Positions 25,843 to 38,759 of a stretch of 64,000 nucleotides of DNA are shown piece by piece. The first letter of the stretch is position 1; every line of letters begins with the position of its first letter. Made by a program: the position numbers and the translations under genes. This DNA comes from Dreissena polymorpha. Taxonomy: Eukaryota; Mollusca; Bivalvia; Myida; Dreissenidae. Location of the stretch: contig NC_068366.1 in assembly GCF_020536995.1 (NCBI RefSeq), forward strand, positions 71,886,188-71,950,187, given 5' to 3'. The notes below the pieces were generated by a model that had not been told where the DNA came from, searched no databases, and saw only the letters and a list, made by a program, of their open reading frames with translations.

Positions 25843-26053
25843 ACTACAACTACTACTATTACTACTACCACTAAACTAAACACTGCCACTGCTACTCCTA
25901 CTCCTACTTCTACAACTACTTCTACTACTACTACTACTCTACTACTACTACTACTACTACTTCTACTATTACTACTACTACTAATTCTTCTACTACTACT
26001 ACTAATTATACTACTTCTACTTCTAATTCTACTTCTTCTACTACTACTACTAC
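25843..26053. repeat. CTA/CTT trinucleotide microsatellite
   Basis: Imperfect CTA repeats with CTT and CTG variants, mirrored as TAG repeats at about 38760-38990. Poly-Leu and poly-Ser frames through it are artefacts. Confidence 0.95.
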
Positions 26054-26118
26054 AGTCGGGGTGTGTTATACAATCGGGGATCTTGCCCGATAGGGAAAGT
26101 TGGGGAATCCCGTTTTTA

Positions 26119-26168
26119 CTTGCCTGATCGGGAAATATTGATTGAAAAAATGCCCGATCAGGCAAGAA
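26119..26168. repeat. Hairpin-forming inverted repeat CTTGCCTGATCGGG
   Basis: CTTGCCTGATCGGG is followed about 21 bp later by its exact reverse complement CCCGATCAGGCAAG. The hairpin is duplicated in the right arm near 38650-38696. Related TTGCCCG fragments are scattered through 26070-26460, suggesting a decayed dispersed repeat. Confidence 0.8.
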
Positions 26169-27385
26169 AACAACCATTTTTCATATACCCTTGGCAAAAC
26201 GTGTCGGGCATCACACAACTCATCCAAGGAAACAACTTAAATATTCGATTCCATTCTTAAAACAATTAAATTTAAAAATCTTAAATTTGACCTTATCGAT
26301 TTTTTAAAATGTCGTTGTTCGTCAGATATTCAAGCCCAAAGTTGAGAACTTTTAGCATCTATCAACATTTTCCGCACTTGCCTGTTTCAAAACAAACTTG
26401 CCAGAAGGAGCAAGTCGTCTAAGTTACATTATTTAATCACTTGCCCGTTTTGAATTTGAAATTCCTGAGCGAGCAATAGAATGCGCTCTGTTTTCCATGT
26501 GGATTGGTGTATAGTATTCAGGCATGACAGGAAACATCAAAGAATCACGTCGAACAAATGAATTCAATCTTAAAATAATTATATAACGTTTCACCGTCGC
26601 GATTTTCTTAAAGCGCCGTTTTTTTTCTGTTTTTCAAATTCAAAGTTGAACAATTTAAATATTTATTAACACTTTGCGCACTTGCCCGTTTTGTAATCAC
26701 ATTATTATTGGCGTCGCACTGAAGTGCGGCGACTAGTATGTAATACGTTTTTTTTTCGCTTATGGGAGGAGAAGTTATTTTAGGGATCAATGTATATATT
26801 TTTTGTTGTCAGAATATCTTGCATAGTGGTGATTTTTTTGTGTAAATAAGTGTAAATAAGTACTGCATTGTGCCTATTACAATTACTACAACATTTATTG
26901 CCAATAATGCAAAGCTAATTCTTTTTATTAATAACTAACCACAGGGACTGGGTAATAATAAAAGATCACAGGAACTAGGCAAATACGCGAACCGGTGAAA
27001 CTTTCTGGTTTTGTATAAAAACAAAACTTCTTTGTTCCACTATCATAGCAACCACCTAGTTACTAATAAAGGCGCTATAGAGGAGAAGCGCGACACGCAT
27101 TATTAATTGTAATAATGAGTCTTGATAAAGGAAGCAGCCGCTTATCAATGAGGAGCACCATAAACAGCGCCCCTGTCTCATTACTATAAAGTCCCCCTAC
27201 AGGTTTGTTTTTTAAGAACCACATATAGAAGGCCGCAGGCCTGACCCGTATCTTGCCAGTGGTATGGACCCTTTGGTATGGACCTTTAACCCCGCTCACT
27301 ATCCAGCGTTTAAACTTTCGGGTTTACATTTAAACCGACTATTAAAAACTTATTAATATCTTAGATAGAAGGTGATTTTTCAAGC

Positions 27386-27457
27386 GTTTCCGTAGTGTAG
27401 TGGTTACACGCTCGCTTCACATGTGAGAGGCCCAAGGTTTGAGCCCCAGTAGAATCA
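27386..27457 (+). tRNA. tRNA-Val(CAC)-like sequence, probably pseudogene
   Basis: GTTTCCGTAGTGTAGTGGTT matches the 5' half and A box of eukaryotic tRNA-Val. The anticodon arm CTCGC-TTCACAT-GTGAG folds with anticodon CAC. The T arm (GGTTTGAGCCCC) and the acceptor 3' strand (AGAATC) pair poorly, and no CCA is encoded. It is therefore a tRNA pseudogene or the head of a tRNA-derived SINE. The mirror copy is at about 37357-37428 on the minus strand. Confidence 0.5.
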
Positions 27458-27839
27458 AATTATTTTATTTGTGTTCAATGTTAACTTTTTGTTTTGATGT
27501 AGACATTTTAGTTTAAAATATATGCTGTTTTATTGTAACCATTTTTTGTTTTTATTATGCCCATGAAATATATGTGTGAGAGGGTGGGGGGGGGGGGTTC
27601 GTAAACACATTAAAACTTTTACAGTGTTTTCATATCGATGAGTACTCAACCCCTATCGTAAATGAGCAACGTAAGAATAGTTCAGAATCATCTCTCCTTG
27701 AAGTTGAGAAAAATATGAAATTACGCTTACAAGATGAAGCAGATTTTTTTAAACCTACAAAGTTCTGTTCCATTTATGAAAACTGCACACGGGTGCCAGT
27801 ATAAAAAAGAAAACAATGTAAATAAAATGAACTATGAAA

Positions 27840-27960
27840 TATTTGGTGGTTACAACACAAAATCATAGATAATGGTTATTTGGGGGTTATAACACAACAT
27901 CATAGATAATGGTTATTTGGGGGTTATAACACAAATTCATAGATAATGGTTATACCAGTA
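27840..27960. repeat. 37-bp tandem repeat, 3 copies
   Basis: The unit ATAATGGTTATTTGGGGGTT continues with ATAACACAA and CATAG, and is repeated about three times with small changes. It is mirrored in the right arm near 36855-36975. Confidence 0.9.
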
Positions 27961-28146
27961 TCTTTTTCTATTTTGTTTAAAATAATCGGCCAATATATTA
28001 ATATTTACAGAAGAAAAAAATCGTTCCATGTAACTTCATTGAGTGCCTTTTACACTTAAATTCCCGACGCCCTTTGATGCTTTGCATCAATACTTATCTT
28101 GTTGAGATAATTACTATATACAATATTTATTAATATTGCTTTCAGA

Positions 28147-28296
28147 AGCTTTGATTTTATGATCAGTGGTCCGAGTTTTATGAAATACGTCTATCAAAGC
28201 GACGACTTGAATAGAACAGATGTTATCAAGTTAAGTGTAGACTGGACACCACACCCTCCTGATCACATAGCAGAAGTTCTGTGTCTGGGTCGTTGA
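28147..28296 (+). pseudogene. Exon-like remnant of an extracellular-type protein
   Basis: After a polypyrimidine acceptor (TTGCTTTCAG) the frame reads SFDFMISGPSFMKYVYQSDD and then LSVDWTPHPPDH, with a stop at 28294. Nearby exon-like pieces are 28447-28487 (ITLKPKCVLDIIF before GTAAGT) and 28635-28758 (an EGF-like Cys pattern ending CVCDAEYVGKSCSQ before GTACGT). The splice phases do not all agree, so this is probably a decayed fragment of a multi-exon secreted or membrane gene caught in the palindrome arm. It runs opposite to the adjacent reverse transcriptase. Mirror copy at about 36056-36667 on the minus strand. Confidence 0.35.
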
Positions 28297-28634
28297 TAAT
28301 ATGGGGTGATTGTATATGATGTCAGTTTATTTATTTTCAAAATGTTGTTTTATATTAGTTCCCTTTATAGCCGTTTTATATATATACTCTTACATTACAG
28401 TTAACTGTTATTTAAATAATATGATTGCCTATTTGATTTCATTCAGAATAACGTTGAAACCAAAGTGTGTTCTAGACATTATATTTGGTAAGTGCAAATA
28501 CAACAACACTTTCCGTTATGCTAGCCATGAAGACAATTTGAATATCGTCAGTTATAAAATCAAAAACACACAATAATTTACTTATTTATCATGACCCGTG
28601 AATATTACTCGTTATAATAGATATTTTGCTTTAG

Positions 28635-28758
28635 ATAACGATAATTGTAAACAAGTGTAATGTGAAAATAAAGGAACGTACATGTCGGAATATATTTGAC
28701 AATCCACTAGAAAGTTGTGTGTGTGACGCCGAATATGTAGGCAAAAGCTGCTCTCAAG
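28635..28758 (+). pseudogene. EGF-like exon remnant
   Basis: Forty-one codons after TTGCTTTAG end at a consensus donor (CAAG then GTACGT) in phase 1, as is usual for EGF exons. The residues CNVKIKERTCRN, then CVCDAEYVGKSC, give the C-x-C-x4-Y-x-G-x2-C tail typical of EGF-like domains. The upstream half of the domain is shorter than usual and the entry phase does not match the neighbouring candidate exon. Confidence 0.4.
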
Positions 28759-28885
28759 GTACGTGTTTTATATGATTGATCATGTTTGAGAATGAACATA
28801 ATGTTTACTTTGACATTGTGTTCTTAAAAACAAACACGTTATTCTCAAACATATGAGCATATCCGAAACACATAAACTGTTGTCA

Positions 28886-30364
28886 TTATGAGTATTTTAA
28901 CTTTAATCGTAAACAGCGATAACGAGAAATCACGTCTATCATAATTGTTGTATTGTGATAATTGGACATATTATACAATGTCTTTTCGCGTAGAAGGTCC
29001 TCTCCCTTTTTATTGTCGACCTTTATCAATTCGGTCTCTACAAACGCCCCGTCATATCCACGGTTCACGAGCTGTGCTTTCGCCGCCTGTCTGTGCTTCC
29101 GGTAGGCAACCTCCTCTGAACAAATTCTTTTCGCACGCACACTCAGACCATATGGTATCGCTTTTTTTTGTAGACTCCGGGTGCGAAGAATCCCTGTGTA
29201 GGTACATATGTTTATCGGTAGGTTTAGTATATAGGACGGTTTGAAGGCGCCCGTTCCGTATTGATGTCACCGTGTCCAGGAACTCGAGTTTTTCCGAAGA
29301 ATAGCGGAGCTCGAGTTTAATGCGAGGGTTGATTTCATTTCCTTGTGTGTGGAAAGTTGCAAGTGCCTCGATACCATGCGTCCATAAGCCCCACACATCA
29401 TCCACAAACCGGAAGTATTCGAGCGGTTGCTTTTCTGACCGCCGTAACAGTTCCTCTTCCCAAGGACCCATGTAGGTTTATGCATAGTTTAGCCCGAGGC
29501 GTGAGCCATTTGCCGTCCCTTCCGTCTGTATAAAGTGTTCGTCATTGAAGGAGGTGTTGTTTTCCAACACAGTGTCCATCATCACGATGACGTCCTCTGT
29601 AGGAATTTCCGGGTCCGCTCGCCTGTTTAAGCCTCTATAGCCGCAGCACGGGCATCATATCTCGAGACAATCGGATACAGGGCCTTCACATCTAAACAGA
29701 ATATTAACGTACTTACCGGAAGAGGTTGTTTCACTTTTTGTATTTTGTTTAAGAAGTCCATAGTGTCTCTTACAAACGACGGAAGTGACGTCACATGGCT
29801 TCGCAACTGGTCCTCAACAATTTCCGCCATTTTCTCTGTCGGGTGGCTTCTACCATTCACAATGGTGCGTAACGGCATTCCTGGCTTATGTAACTTCGGG
29901 TTCCCTTGAAGCTTACCAGAAGTGTCATCGTACCCTGTCATGTATTGTCGTAGATCACTGTCTATGGAACCTCTTTTGTGCAGGTTGTCTACCACCTTTT
30001 TTTACGTTGTTCTGCACTGATTTTGTTTTGTCGTCGGTAACTTCCACATATGTGCCGCTATCGGAAATTGCACCTTTTATTTTTTTTATGTAATCTGTGC
30101 TATCCATTACGACTATACCAGAACCTTTATCAGCAGGCCGAATGACAATTTCATCGTCGTTAAAAAGTTCTTTCAGGGCGTATTCTTCAGATTTACTCAT
30201 ATTGAGCTTCAACTTTCTTTTGAGACCCTTGATGATGTCATCCTTTATAGCCTTGATATACGCATCCAACCATTTATTGCGGCCTGCTTTTGGAGTCCAT
30301 GTTGACGGGCGTCTTCTTCCTGTACTGTTTCTCTTCATTAGGATGTCCGTCTTTCTTTTCAGAG
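28886..30364 (-). mobile_element. Penelope-like retroelement reverse transcriptase, broken (left arm)
   Basis: Separate open pieces carry, in order, IVIRPADKGSGIVVMDSTDY, GNPKLHKPGMPLRTIVNG, LIFCLDVKALYP (palm motif A), YFRFVDDVWG (catalytic FVDD motif C), KLEFLDTVTSIRNGRLQTVL (thumb side) and RAKRICSEEVAYRKHRQ. These are hallmarks of Penelope-like elements and not of LINE or LTR reverse transcriptases. The copy is broken in several places. No GIY-YIG endonuclease was recognised after the thumb region. It points outward from the palindrome centre. Confidence 0.85.
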
Positions 30365-31284
30365 TAGAAATATATATTATATGTATTAAGATTTTTTTAA
30401 TAGAATTAAACATGACAACCGCATAGGATTTGGTATGTTTTCTGTATATGATTATAATCATTGGTTCTGCACAAGAACGTACAGAACCCAAAAAGAAGCA
30501 CATACATACATTTATATACAAATAAACACTATGAAATATACATGTACACGTTTAGCATGTTGAACATGTTTACATGTCAATAATAATTACCAACAACACA
30601 TTCTGGTGGCCAAGATACAATTAACTTAATTGAGCAATGAATTTGTTATATATATTTGGTAAACAAATCCTGGCAAATAATGTAGGCGACAATGAATGGC
30701 ATTACTTATATGTTGAACTGAACTGAACTTTTTCGTATGATATATTGGTATGTTTGGCGTCTAGTTTAAGAATATCAATGCGTGTCAATAACATGCAGGA
30801 ACCAATGTTCGGCATCTTAAAATATAGTTGGAACGGTTGTCCGGGGTGTCAAATAATGTCGGTACGATTGTACTGTTAGAAAAAAATACACGGAAGAACG
30901 AATATCCGCATATGTCGGATTTAACGTGGGAACAATTGTCCGCATGAACAAAAAAGTCCGAATACCATTATACATTTACGTTATGTTAAGACTTTTCTAA
31001 AATAAAGTTCAATACCCCAACGCGTAAATAACATTTACATTTATCAGCAGCAACACAGAGGACATAGTACACATCCGGGCATAGATTCCTACTAGATTAG
31101 GTTTGGCAATAAATATTGAATGCATGGTACTGTCGTACCGTGCTATTGTCGCCATAACATGCGATACAAGGGCCTGCTTGATATTGATAATAGATGGGTT
31201 CCAATAGCCATGGCTCCTGTCAGAGCCCTTTTATTAAATAAATCATTCAAACAAACATTATACATAAAAAACAAACACAGGTTT

Positions 31285-31350
31285 AAATTTGCCAGGCGGT
31301 AAGCGCAGTGGTTTGTGCACGCGCTTCGCATCTAGTTGACCCGTGATAAA
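31285..31350 (+). repeat. tRNA-like SINE head fragment
   Basis: GGCGGTAAGCGCAGTGGTTT, then GCACGCGCTTCGCATCTAGTTGACCC, resembles the 5' half of a tRNA-derived SINE (A-box-like AGCGCAGTGGTT). No good B box follows. Mirrored at about 33465-33530. Confidence 0.35.
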
Positions 31351-31541
31351 TACCGTCCTCAAAAGCATGTGAGTTGGTTTGTGATCACTATATTTCGGGT
31401 TGGTGGAGTTTAATGTCCCCTCCCTCTCGCAACTCAGGGCAAGGCCAAAATTTAAATGTTTCAGTAACAATTGAATATCTTGAAATTGATGATTTAACTA
31501 AAAACCGCCCCAACGTTCGTGATTCTAGTAAATGTTTGTTA

Positions 31542-33273
31542 ATTGTGTAATAGTGATAGGACACAATCCGGTCCATACATAAAGCAGCTTCAGGCGCGGA
31601 AGGCCCTAATTAGATTTGAAATACTCACACTCATATTTAAAAGTGTTTATTGTGATCAGATCAAAGCACATTTAAGAAACGGAAGGATCCATTTAAATTT
31701 GAATTACGCACCCTTACAACTGTCCATTGTGATCAGAACATTGAATACATAAACACTGATTTAAAACTGCGTTTTGTTCGTTAGGAAAACTGCCAGTTTA
31801 GTGCGACAATTGTGCCTTGGTTGAGTTAAATTATATACCATTTTGTCTCATAGCATCCAATGGTTGCATGGAATTACCAATATTAGTTTGGAAAAAATTG
31901 TGACCAAATATTTGCGATCCCTACTACCCTAAGCTATAAGAGTCCCATTTTCGATACAAGACGAATGGCCCAATCATTGATGGCTTGAAAGACCGTGGAC
32001 GTTTTAGTTGTTTACGATTTTATAGTGTTTTTTATTCCGTCATGATGATTAGTATTACCAAAAGTTTTGAACGTTTCCACATACTTTTTCATGGCGGCAA
32101 TCAATTAATTATTCTAACAGGATGACAGACGTTTATAAACAAAACAATTGATGTTTCCGCATTGCAAAGGTTTTTTATTCGAGCACATGCGTTGATAACT
32201 ATATATATTGTATCCTTGATTTATACTGGAGATCTTTATTTCCGATATTTAAATTATAAATTTAAAGCATTTCAAAACATTCCAAAATCCGTGAACAAGT
32301 CCCTTTCAAAAACATTAAGTCTGATGGTTCATTCAATTCTGTAGTTCTAGACAAAATATGGGACATACTTGAACTTGTGCAATTTCTTGTTTTCCGTTGC
32401 CGTTACAATAAAAAAAACTGGGGTAATGCATTCACGCAATACTTTAATCAATGAAAATGATATGGTTTGTTTGCTTTGGTGTTGGCGAGTATTTCGGTTT
32501 CGATATTCCATCCTGTAGTGCCAGAAAAGATTCGCTCCTGCCGTAATAAAAAGATAACGTGTTATTATTAAATTAACTCTTTGCGAACAAGATCTGTCAT
32601 CAACGACGCGTTCGATTGTTTTTTTTAAAGCTTTTCTGTGTTATGTTGTTCACTTTGAAGTTATTTTACCATAATTTCCAAAACTGTGGCCATCCAATCG
32701 CAAATCTATAAGCATTGACTTGCGCTGCTAAATGTCGTAAATGAAATACATGTACATATTTTTAAGTTTCCATTAAGATTTACTTATAAAAACAACCTTT
32801 GCCATGCGAATGCTATAACGTTTGTACATTTTTACAACGGATATAATATGACTTCATATCTATCAAACATTACTATGCTAATTTTATATAATATACGTAA
32901 TTCTAAACATAAAATGTATATATTTTTATATATCACAGTGGTTTAGTGGATATGGTGTCCGCCTAGCGATCGGGAGGACACGGGTTCGATCCCCACTTTG
33001 GGAGTGTTCTTTACATTGTCCCCATAGACACCAAGTACTGATTCTAGTCCCAGAAAGACGGGCTCGAGAGTGTTTCAAATAAGCCTTTTAGGCGTTGTAG
33101 GGAATCGAGCTAAATTAAATAGGTTTAAACTAAAACTAAAAATATAAATAATTATATATAAAAATAACGTTTAAATTGTATTTTTATGTAAGAATAACTA
33201 ATTCTTGACTAGTTTCCAAATAACTGTATTTACTTATTTATCTATATATAAGAAATCTAACTCTTAATTATTT
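31542..33273. other. Palindrome spacer (1732 bp)
   Basis: Single-copy sequence between the two arms. The only recognised feature is the SINE at 32934-33136. The remaining AT-rich sequence has no coding exon I can support. Its length argues against a simple hairpin-adapter artefact, which usually gives little or no spacer. Confidence 0.8.
32934..33136 (+). repeat. tRNA-derived SINE
   Basis: The head is GTGGTTTAGTGGATATGGTG (A box) followed by GCCTAGCGATCGGGAGGACA and CGGGTTCGATCCCC (B box). The body contains AGACACCAAGTACTGATTCT, GGGCTCGAGAGTGTTTCAAA and an AGGTTTAAACTA tail. Other members of the family lie at 42628, 57589, 58577, 58838 and 59401. RNA polymerase III boxes are present, and no protein is encoded. 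Confidence 0.9.
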
Positions 33274-34450
33274 TAACAAACATTTACTAGAATCACGAAC
33301 GTTGGGGCGGTTTTTAGTTAAATCATCAATTTCAAGATATTCAATTGTTACTGAAACATTTAAATTTTGGCCTTGCCCTGAGTTGCGAGAGGGAGGGGAC
33401 ATTAAACTCCACCAACCCGAAATATAGTGATCACAAACCAACTCACATGCTTTTGAGGACGGTATTTATCACGGGTCAACTAGATGCGAAGCGCGTGCAC
33501 AAACCACTGCGCTTACCGCCTGGCAAATTTAAACCTGTGTTTGTTTTTTATGTATAATGTTTGTTTGAATGATTTATTTAATAAAAGGGCTCTGACAGGA
33601 GCCATGGCTATTGGAACCCATCTATTATCAATATCAAGCAGGCCCTTGTATCGCATGTTATGGCGACAATAGCACGGTACGACAGTACCATGCATTCAAT
33701 ATTTATTGCCAAACCTAATCTAGTAGGAATCTATGCCCGGATGTGTACTATGTCCTCTGTGTTGCTGCTGATAAATGTAAATGTTATTTACGCGTTGGGG
33801 TATTGAACTTTATTTTAGAAAAGTCTTAACATAACGTAAATGTATAATGGTATTCGGACTTTTTTGTTCATGCGGACAATTGTTCCCACGTTAAATCCGA
33901 CATATGCGGATATTCGTTCTTCCGTGTATTTTTTTCTAACAGTACAATCGTACCGACATTATTTGACACCCCGGACAACCGTTCCAACTATATTTTAAGA
34001 TGCCGAACATTGGTTCCTGCATGTTATTGACACGCATTGATATTCTTAAACTAGACGCCAAACATACCAATATATCATACGAAAAAGTTCAGTTCAGTTC
34101 AACATATAAGTAATGCCATTCATTGTCGCCTACATTATTTGCCAGGATTTGTTTACCAAATATATATAACAAATTCATTGCTCAATTAAGTTAATTGTAT
34201 CTTGGCCACCAGAATGTGTTGTTGGTAATTATTATTGACATGTAAACATGTTCAACATGCTAAACGTGTACATGTATATTTCATAGTGTTTATTTGTATA
34301 TAAATGTATGTATGTGCTTCTTTTTGGGTTCTGTACGTTCTTGTGCAGAACCAATGATTATAATCATATACAGAAAACATACCAAATCCTATGCGGTTGT
34401 CATGTTTAATTCTATTAAAAAAATCTTAATACATATAATATATATTTCTA

Positions 34451-35927
34451 CTCTGAAAAGAAAGACGGACATCCTAATGAAGAGAAACAGTACAGGAAGA
34501 AGACGCCGTCAACATGGACTCCAAAAGCAGGCCGCAATAAATGGTTGGATGCGTATATCAAGGCTATAAAGGATGACATCATCAAGGGTCTCAAAAGAAA
34601 GTTGAAGCTCAATATGAGTAAATCTGAAGAATACGCCCTGAAAGAACTTTTTAACGACGATGAAATTGTCATTCGGCCTGCTGATAAAGGTTCTGGTATA
34701 GTCGTAATGGATAGCACAGATTACATAAAAAAATAAAAGGTGCAATTTCCGATAGCGGCACATATGTGGAAGTTACCGACGACAAAACAAAATCAGTGCA
34801 GAACAACGTAAAAAAAGGTGGTAGACAACCTGCACAAAAGAGGTTCCATAGACAGTGATCTACGACAATACATGACAGGGTACGATGACACTTCTGGTAA
34901 GCTTCAAGGGAACCCGAAGTTACATAAGCCAGGAATGCCGTTACGCACCATTGTGAATGGTAGAAGCCACCCGACAGAGAAAATGGCGGAAATTGTTGAG
35001 GACCAGTTGCGAAGCCATGTGACGTCACTTCCGTCGTTTGTAAGAGACACTATGGACTTCTTAAACAAAATACAAAAAGTGAAACAACCTCTTCCGGTAA
35101 GTACGTTAATATTCTGTTTAGATGTGAAGGCCCTGTATCCGATTGTCTCGAGATATGATGCCCGTGCTGCGGCTATAGAGGCTTAAACAGGCGAGCGGAC
35201 CCGGAAATTCCTACAGAGGACGTCATCGTGATGATGGACACTGTGTTGGAAAACAACACCTCCTTCAATGACGAACACTTTATACAGACGGAAGGGACGG
35301 CAAATGGCTCACGCCTCGGGCTAAACTATGCATAAACCTACATGGGTCCTTGGGAAGAGGAACTGTTACGGCGGTCAGAAAAGCAACCGCTCGAATACTT
35401 CCGGTTTGTGGATGATGTGTGGGGCTTATGGACGCATGGTATCGAGGCACTTGCAACTTTCCACACACAAGGAAATGAAATCAACCCTCGCATTAAACTC
35501 GAGCTCCGCTATTCTTCGGAAAAACTCGAGTTCCTGGACACGGTGACATCAATACGGAACGGGCGCCTTCAAACCGTCCTATATACTAAACCTACCGATA
35601 AACATATGTACCTACACAGGGATTCTTCGCACCCGGAGTCTACAAAAAAAAGCGATACCATATGGTCTGAGTGTGCGTGCGAAAAGAATTTGTTCAGAGG
35701 AGGTTGCCTACCGGAAGCACAGACAGGCGGCGAAAGCACAGCTCGTGAACCGTGGATATGACGGGGCGTTTGTAGAGACCGAATTGATAAAGGTCGACAA
35801 TAAAAAGGGAGAGGACCTTCTACGCGAAAAGACATTGTATAATATGTCCAATTATCACAATACAACAATTATGATAGACGTGATTTCTCGTTATCGCTGT
35901 TTACGATTAAAGTTAAAATACTCATAA
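34451..35927 (+). mobile_element. Penelope-like retroelement reverse transcriptase, broken (right arm)
   Basis: Mirror copy of the left-arm element with the same motifs (PADKGSGIVVMD, KLHKPGMPLRTIV, FCLDVKALYP, FRFVDDVWG, LEFLDTV, RAKRICS). It is likewise broken in several places and no endonuclease domain was recognised. Because it is nearly identical to the left copy, it duplicated as part of the arm and not by a second retrotransposition. Confidence 0.85.
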
Positions 35928-37356
35928 TGACAACAGTTTATGTGTTTCGGATATGCTCATATGTTTGAGAATAACGTGTTTGTTTTTAAGAACACAATGT
36001 CAAAGTAAACATTATGTTCATTCTCAAACATGATCAATCATATAAAACACGTACCTTGAGAGCAGCTTTTGCCTACATATTCGGCGTCACACACACAACT
36101 TTCTAGTGGATTGTCAAATATATTCCGACATGTACGTTCCTTTATTTTCACATTACACTTGTTTACAATTATCGTTATCTAAAGCAAAATATCTATTATA
36201 ACGAGTAATATTCACGGGTCATGATAAATAAGTAAATTATTGTGTGTTTTTGATTTTATAACTGACGATATTCAAATTGTCTTCATGGCTAGCATAACGG
36301 AAAGTGTTGTTGTATTTGCACTTACCAAATATAATGTCTAGAACACACTTTGGTTTCAACGTTATTCTGAATGAAATCAAATAGGCAATCATATTATTTA
36401 AATAACAGTTAACTGTAATGTAAGAGTATATATATAAAACGGCTATAAAGGGAACTAATATAAAACAACATTTTGAAAATAAATAAACTGACATCATATA
36501 CAATCACCCCATATTATCAACGACCCAGACACAGAACTTCTGCTATGTGATCAGGAGGGTGTGGTGTCCAGTCTACACTTAACTTGATAACATCTGTTCT
36601 ATTCAAGTCGTCGCTTTGATAGACGTATTTCATAAAACTCGGACCACTGATCATAAAATCAAAGCTTCTGAAAGCAATATTAATAAATATTGTATATAGT
36701 AATTATCTCAACAAGATAAGTATTGATGCAAAGCATCAAAGGGCGTCGGGAATTTAAGTGTAAAAGGCACTCAATGAAGTTACATGGAACGATTTTTTTC
36801 TTCTGTAAATATTAATATATTGGCCGATTATTTTAAACAAAATAGAAAAAGATACTGGTATAACCATTATCTATGAATTTGTGTTATAACCCCCAAATAA
36901 CCATTATCTATGATGTTGTGTTATAACCCCCAAATAACCATTATCTATGATTTTGTGTTGTAACCACCAAATATTTCATAGTTCATTTTATTTACATTGT
37001 TTTCTTTTTTATACTGGCACCCGTGTGCAGTTTTCATAAATGGAACAGAACTTTGTAGGTTTAAAAAAATCTGCTTCATCTTGTAAGCGTAATTTCATAT
37101 TTTTCTCAACTTCAAGGAGAGATGATTCTGAACTTATTCTTACGTTGCTCATTTACGATAGGGGTTGAGTACTCATCGATATGAAAACACTGTAAAAGTT
37201 TTAATGTGTTTACGAACCCCCCCCCCCCACCCTCTCACACATATATTTCATGGGCATAATAAAAACAAAAAATGGTTACAATAAAACAGCATATATTTTA
37301 AACTAAAATGTCTACATCAAAACAAAAAGTTAACATTGAACACAAATAAAATAATT

Positions 37357-37428
37357 TGATTCTACTGGGGCTCAAACCTTGGGCCTCTCACATGTGAAGC
37401 GAGCGTGTAACCACTACACTACGGAAAC
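37357..37428 (-). tRNA. tRNA-Val(CAC)-like sequence, mirror copy
   Basis: Same sequence as at 27386-27457 in reverse complement. The anticodon arm is good and the acceptor and T stems are poor, so it is probably a pseudogene or SINE head. Confidence 0.5.
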
Positions 37429-38759
37429 GCTTGAAAAATCACCTTCTATCTAAGATATTAATAAGTTTTTAATAGTCGGTTTAAATGTAAACCCGAAAGT
37501 TTAAACGCTGGATAGTGAGCGGGGTTAAAGGTCCATACCAAAGGGTCCATACCACTGGCAAGATACGGGTCAGGCCTGCGGCCTTCTATATGGGGTTCTT
37601 AAAAAACAAACCTGTAGGGGGACTTTATAGTAATGAGACAGGGGCGCTGTTTATGGTGCTCCTCATTGATAAGCGGCTGCTTCCTTTATCAAGACTCATT
37701 ATTACAATTAATAATGCGTGTCGCGCTTCTCCTCTATAGCGCCTTTATTAGTAACTAGGTGGTTGCTATGATAGTGGAACAAAGAAGTTTTGTTTTTATA
37801 CAAAACCAGAAAGTTTCACCGGTTCGCGTATTTGCCTAGTTCCTGTGATCTTTTATTATTACCCAGTCCCTGTGGTTAGTTATTAATAAAAAGAATTAGC
37901 TTTGCATTATTGGCAATAAATGTTGTAGTAATTGTAATAGGCACAAATGCAGTACTTATTTACACTTATTTACACAAAAAATCACCACTATGCAAGATAT
38001 TCTGACAACAAAAAATATATACATTGATCCCTAAAATAACTTCTCCTCCCATAAGCGAAAAAAAAACGTATTACATACTAGTCGCCGCACTTCAGTGCGA
38101 CGCCAATAATAATGTGATTACAAAACGGGCAAGTGCGCAAAGTGTTAATAAATATTTAAATTGTTCAACTTTGAATTTGAAAAACAGAAAAAAACGGCGC
38201 TTTAAGAAAATCGCGACGGTGAAACGTTATATAATTATTTTAAGATTGAATTCATTTGTTCGACGTGATTCTTTGATGTTTCCTGTCATGCCTGAATACT
38301 ATACACCAATCCACATGGAAAACAGAGCGCATTCTATTGCTCGCTCAGGAATTTCAAATTCAAAACGGGCAAGTGATTAAATAATGTAACTTAGACGACT
38401 TGCTCCTTCTGGCAAGTTTGTTTTGAAAACAGGCAAGTGCGGAAAATGTTGATAGATGCTAAAAGTTGCTCAACTTTGGGCTTGAATATCTGACGAACAA
38501 CGACATTTTAAAAAATCGATAAGGTCAAATTTAAGATTTTTAAATTTAATTGTTTTAAGAATGGAATCGAATATTTAAGTTGTTCCTTGGATGAGTTGTG
38601 TGATGCCCGACACGTTTTGCCAAGGTATATGAAAAATGGTTGTTTTCTTGCCTGATCGGGCATTTTTTCAATCAATATTTCCCGATCAGGCAAGTAAAAA
38701 CGGGATTCCCCAACTTTCCCTATCGGGCAAGATCCCCGATTGGTATAACACACCCGACT

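Larger units (their letters stand above)
25833..31541 (+). repeat. Left arm of giant inverted repeat (about 5.7 kb)
   Basis: Nearly identical, in reverse complement, to 33274-38980, with paired positions summing to about 64814. The inner edge is exact: CTAGTAAATGTTTGTTA at 31525-31541 pairs with TAACAAACATTTACTAG at 33274-33290, and similarity stops there. The few differences I checked are mostly single-base indels, many in homopolymers, plus rare substitutions. Content from outside in: CTA microsatellite, a GCCCGATCAGGCAAG-containing repeat, a tRNA-Val-like sequence, exon-like remnants, a Penelope-like reverse transcriptase (minus strand), and unique-looking sequence. Confidence 0.95.

Noticed and set aside
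25689-26177. Frames of 144-162 codons through the N gap
   Set aside because: They run through undetermined bases and a CTA repeat.
27386-27457. Functional tRNA-Val gene
   Set aside because: The anticodon arm is good but the acceptor and T stems do not pair well. Kept only as a tRNA-like sequence.
29785-30426. Plus-strand frames of about 100 codons (and mirror frames on minus at 34448-35028)
   Set aside because: Antisense shadows of the Penelope-like reverse transcriptase.
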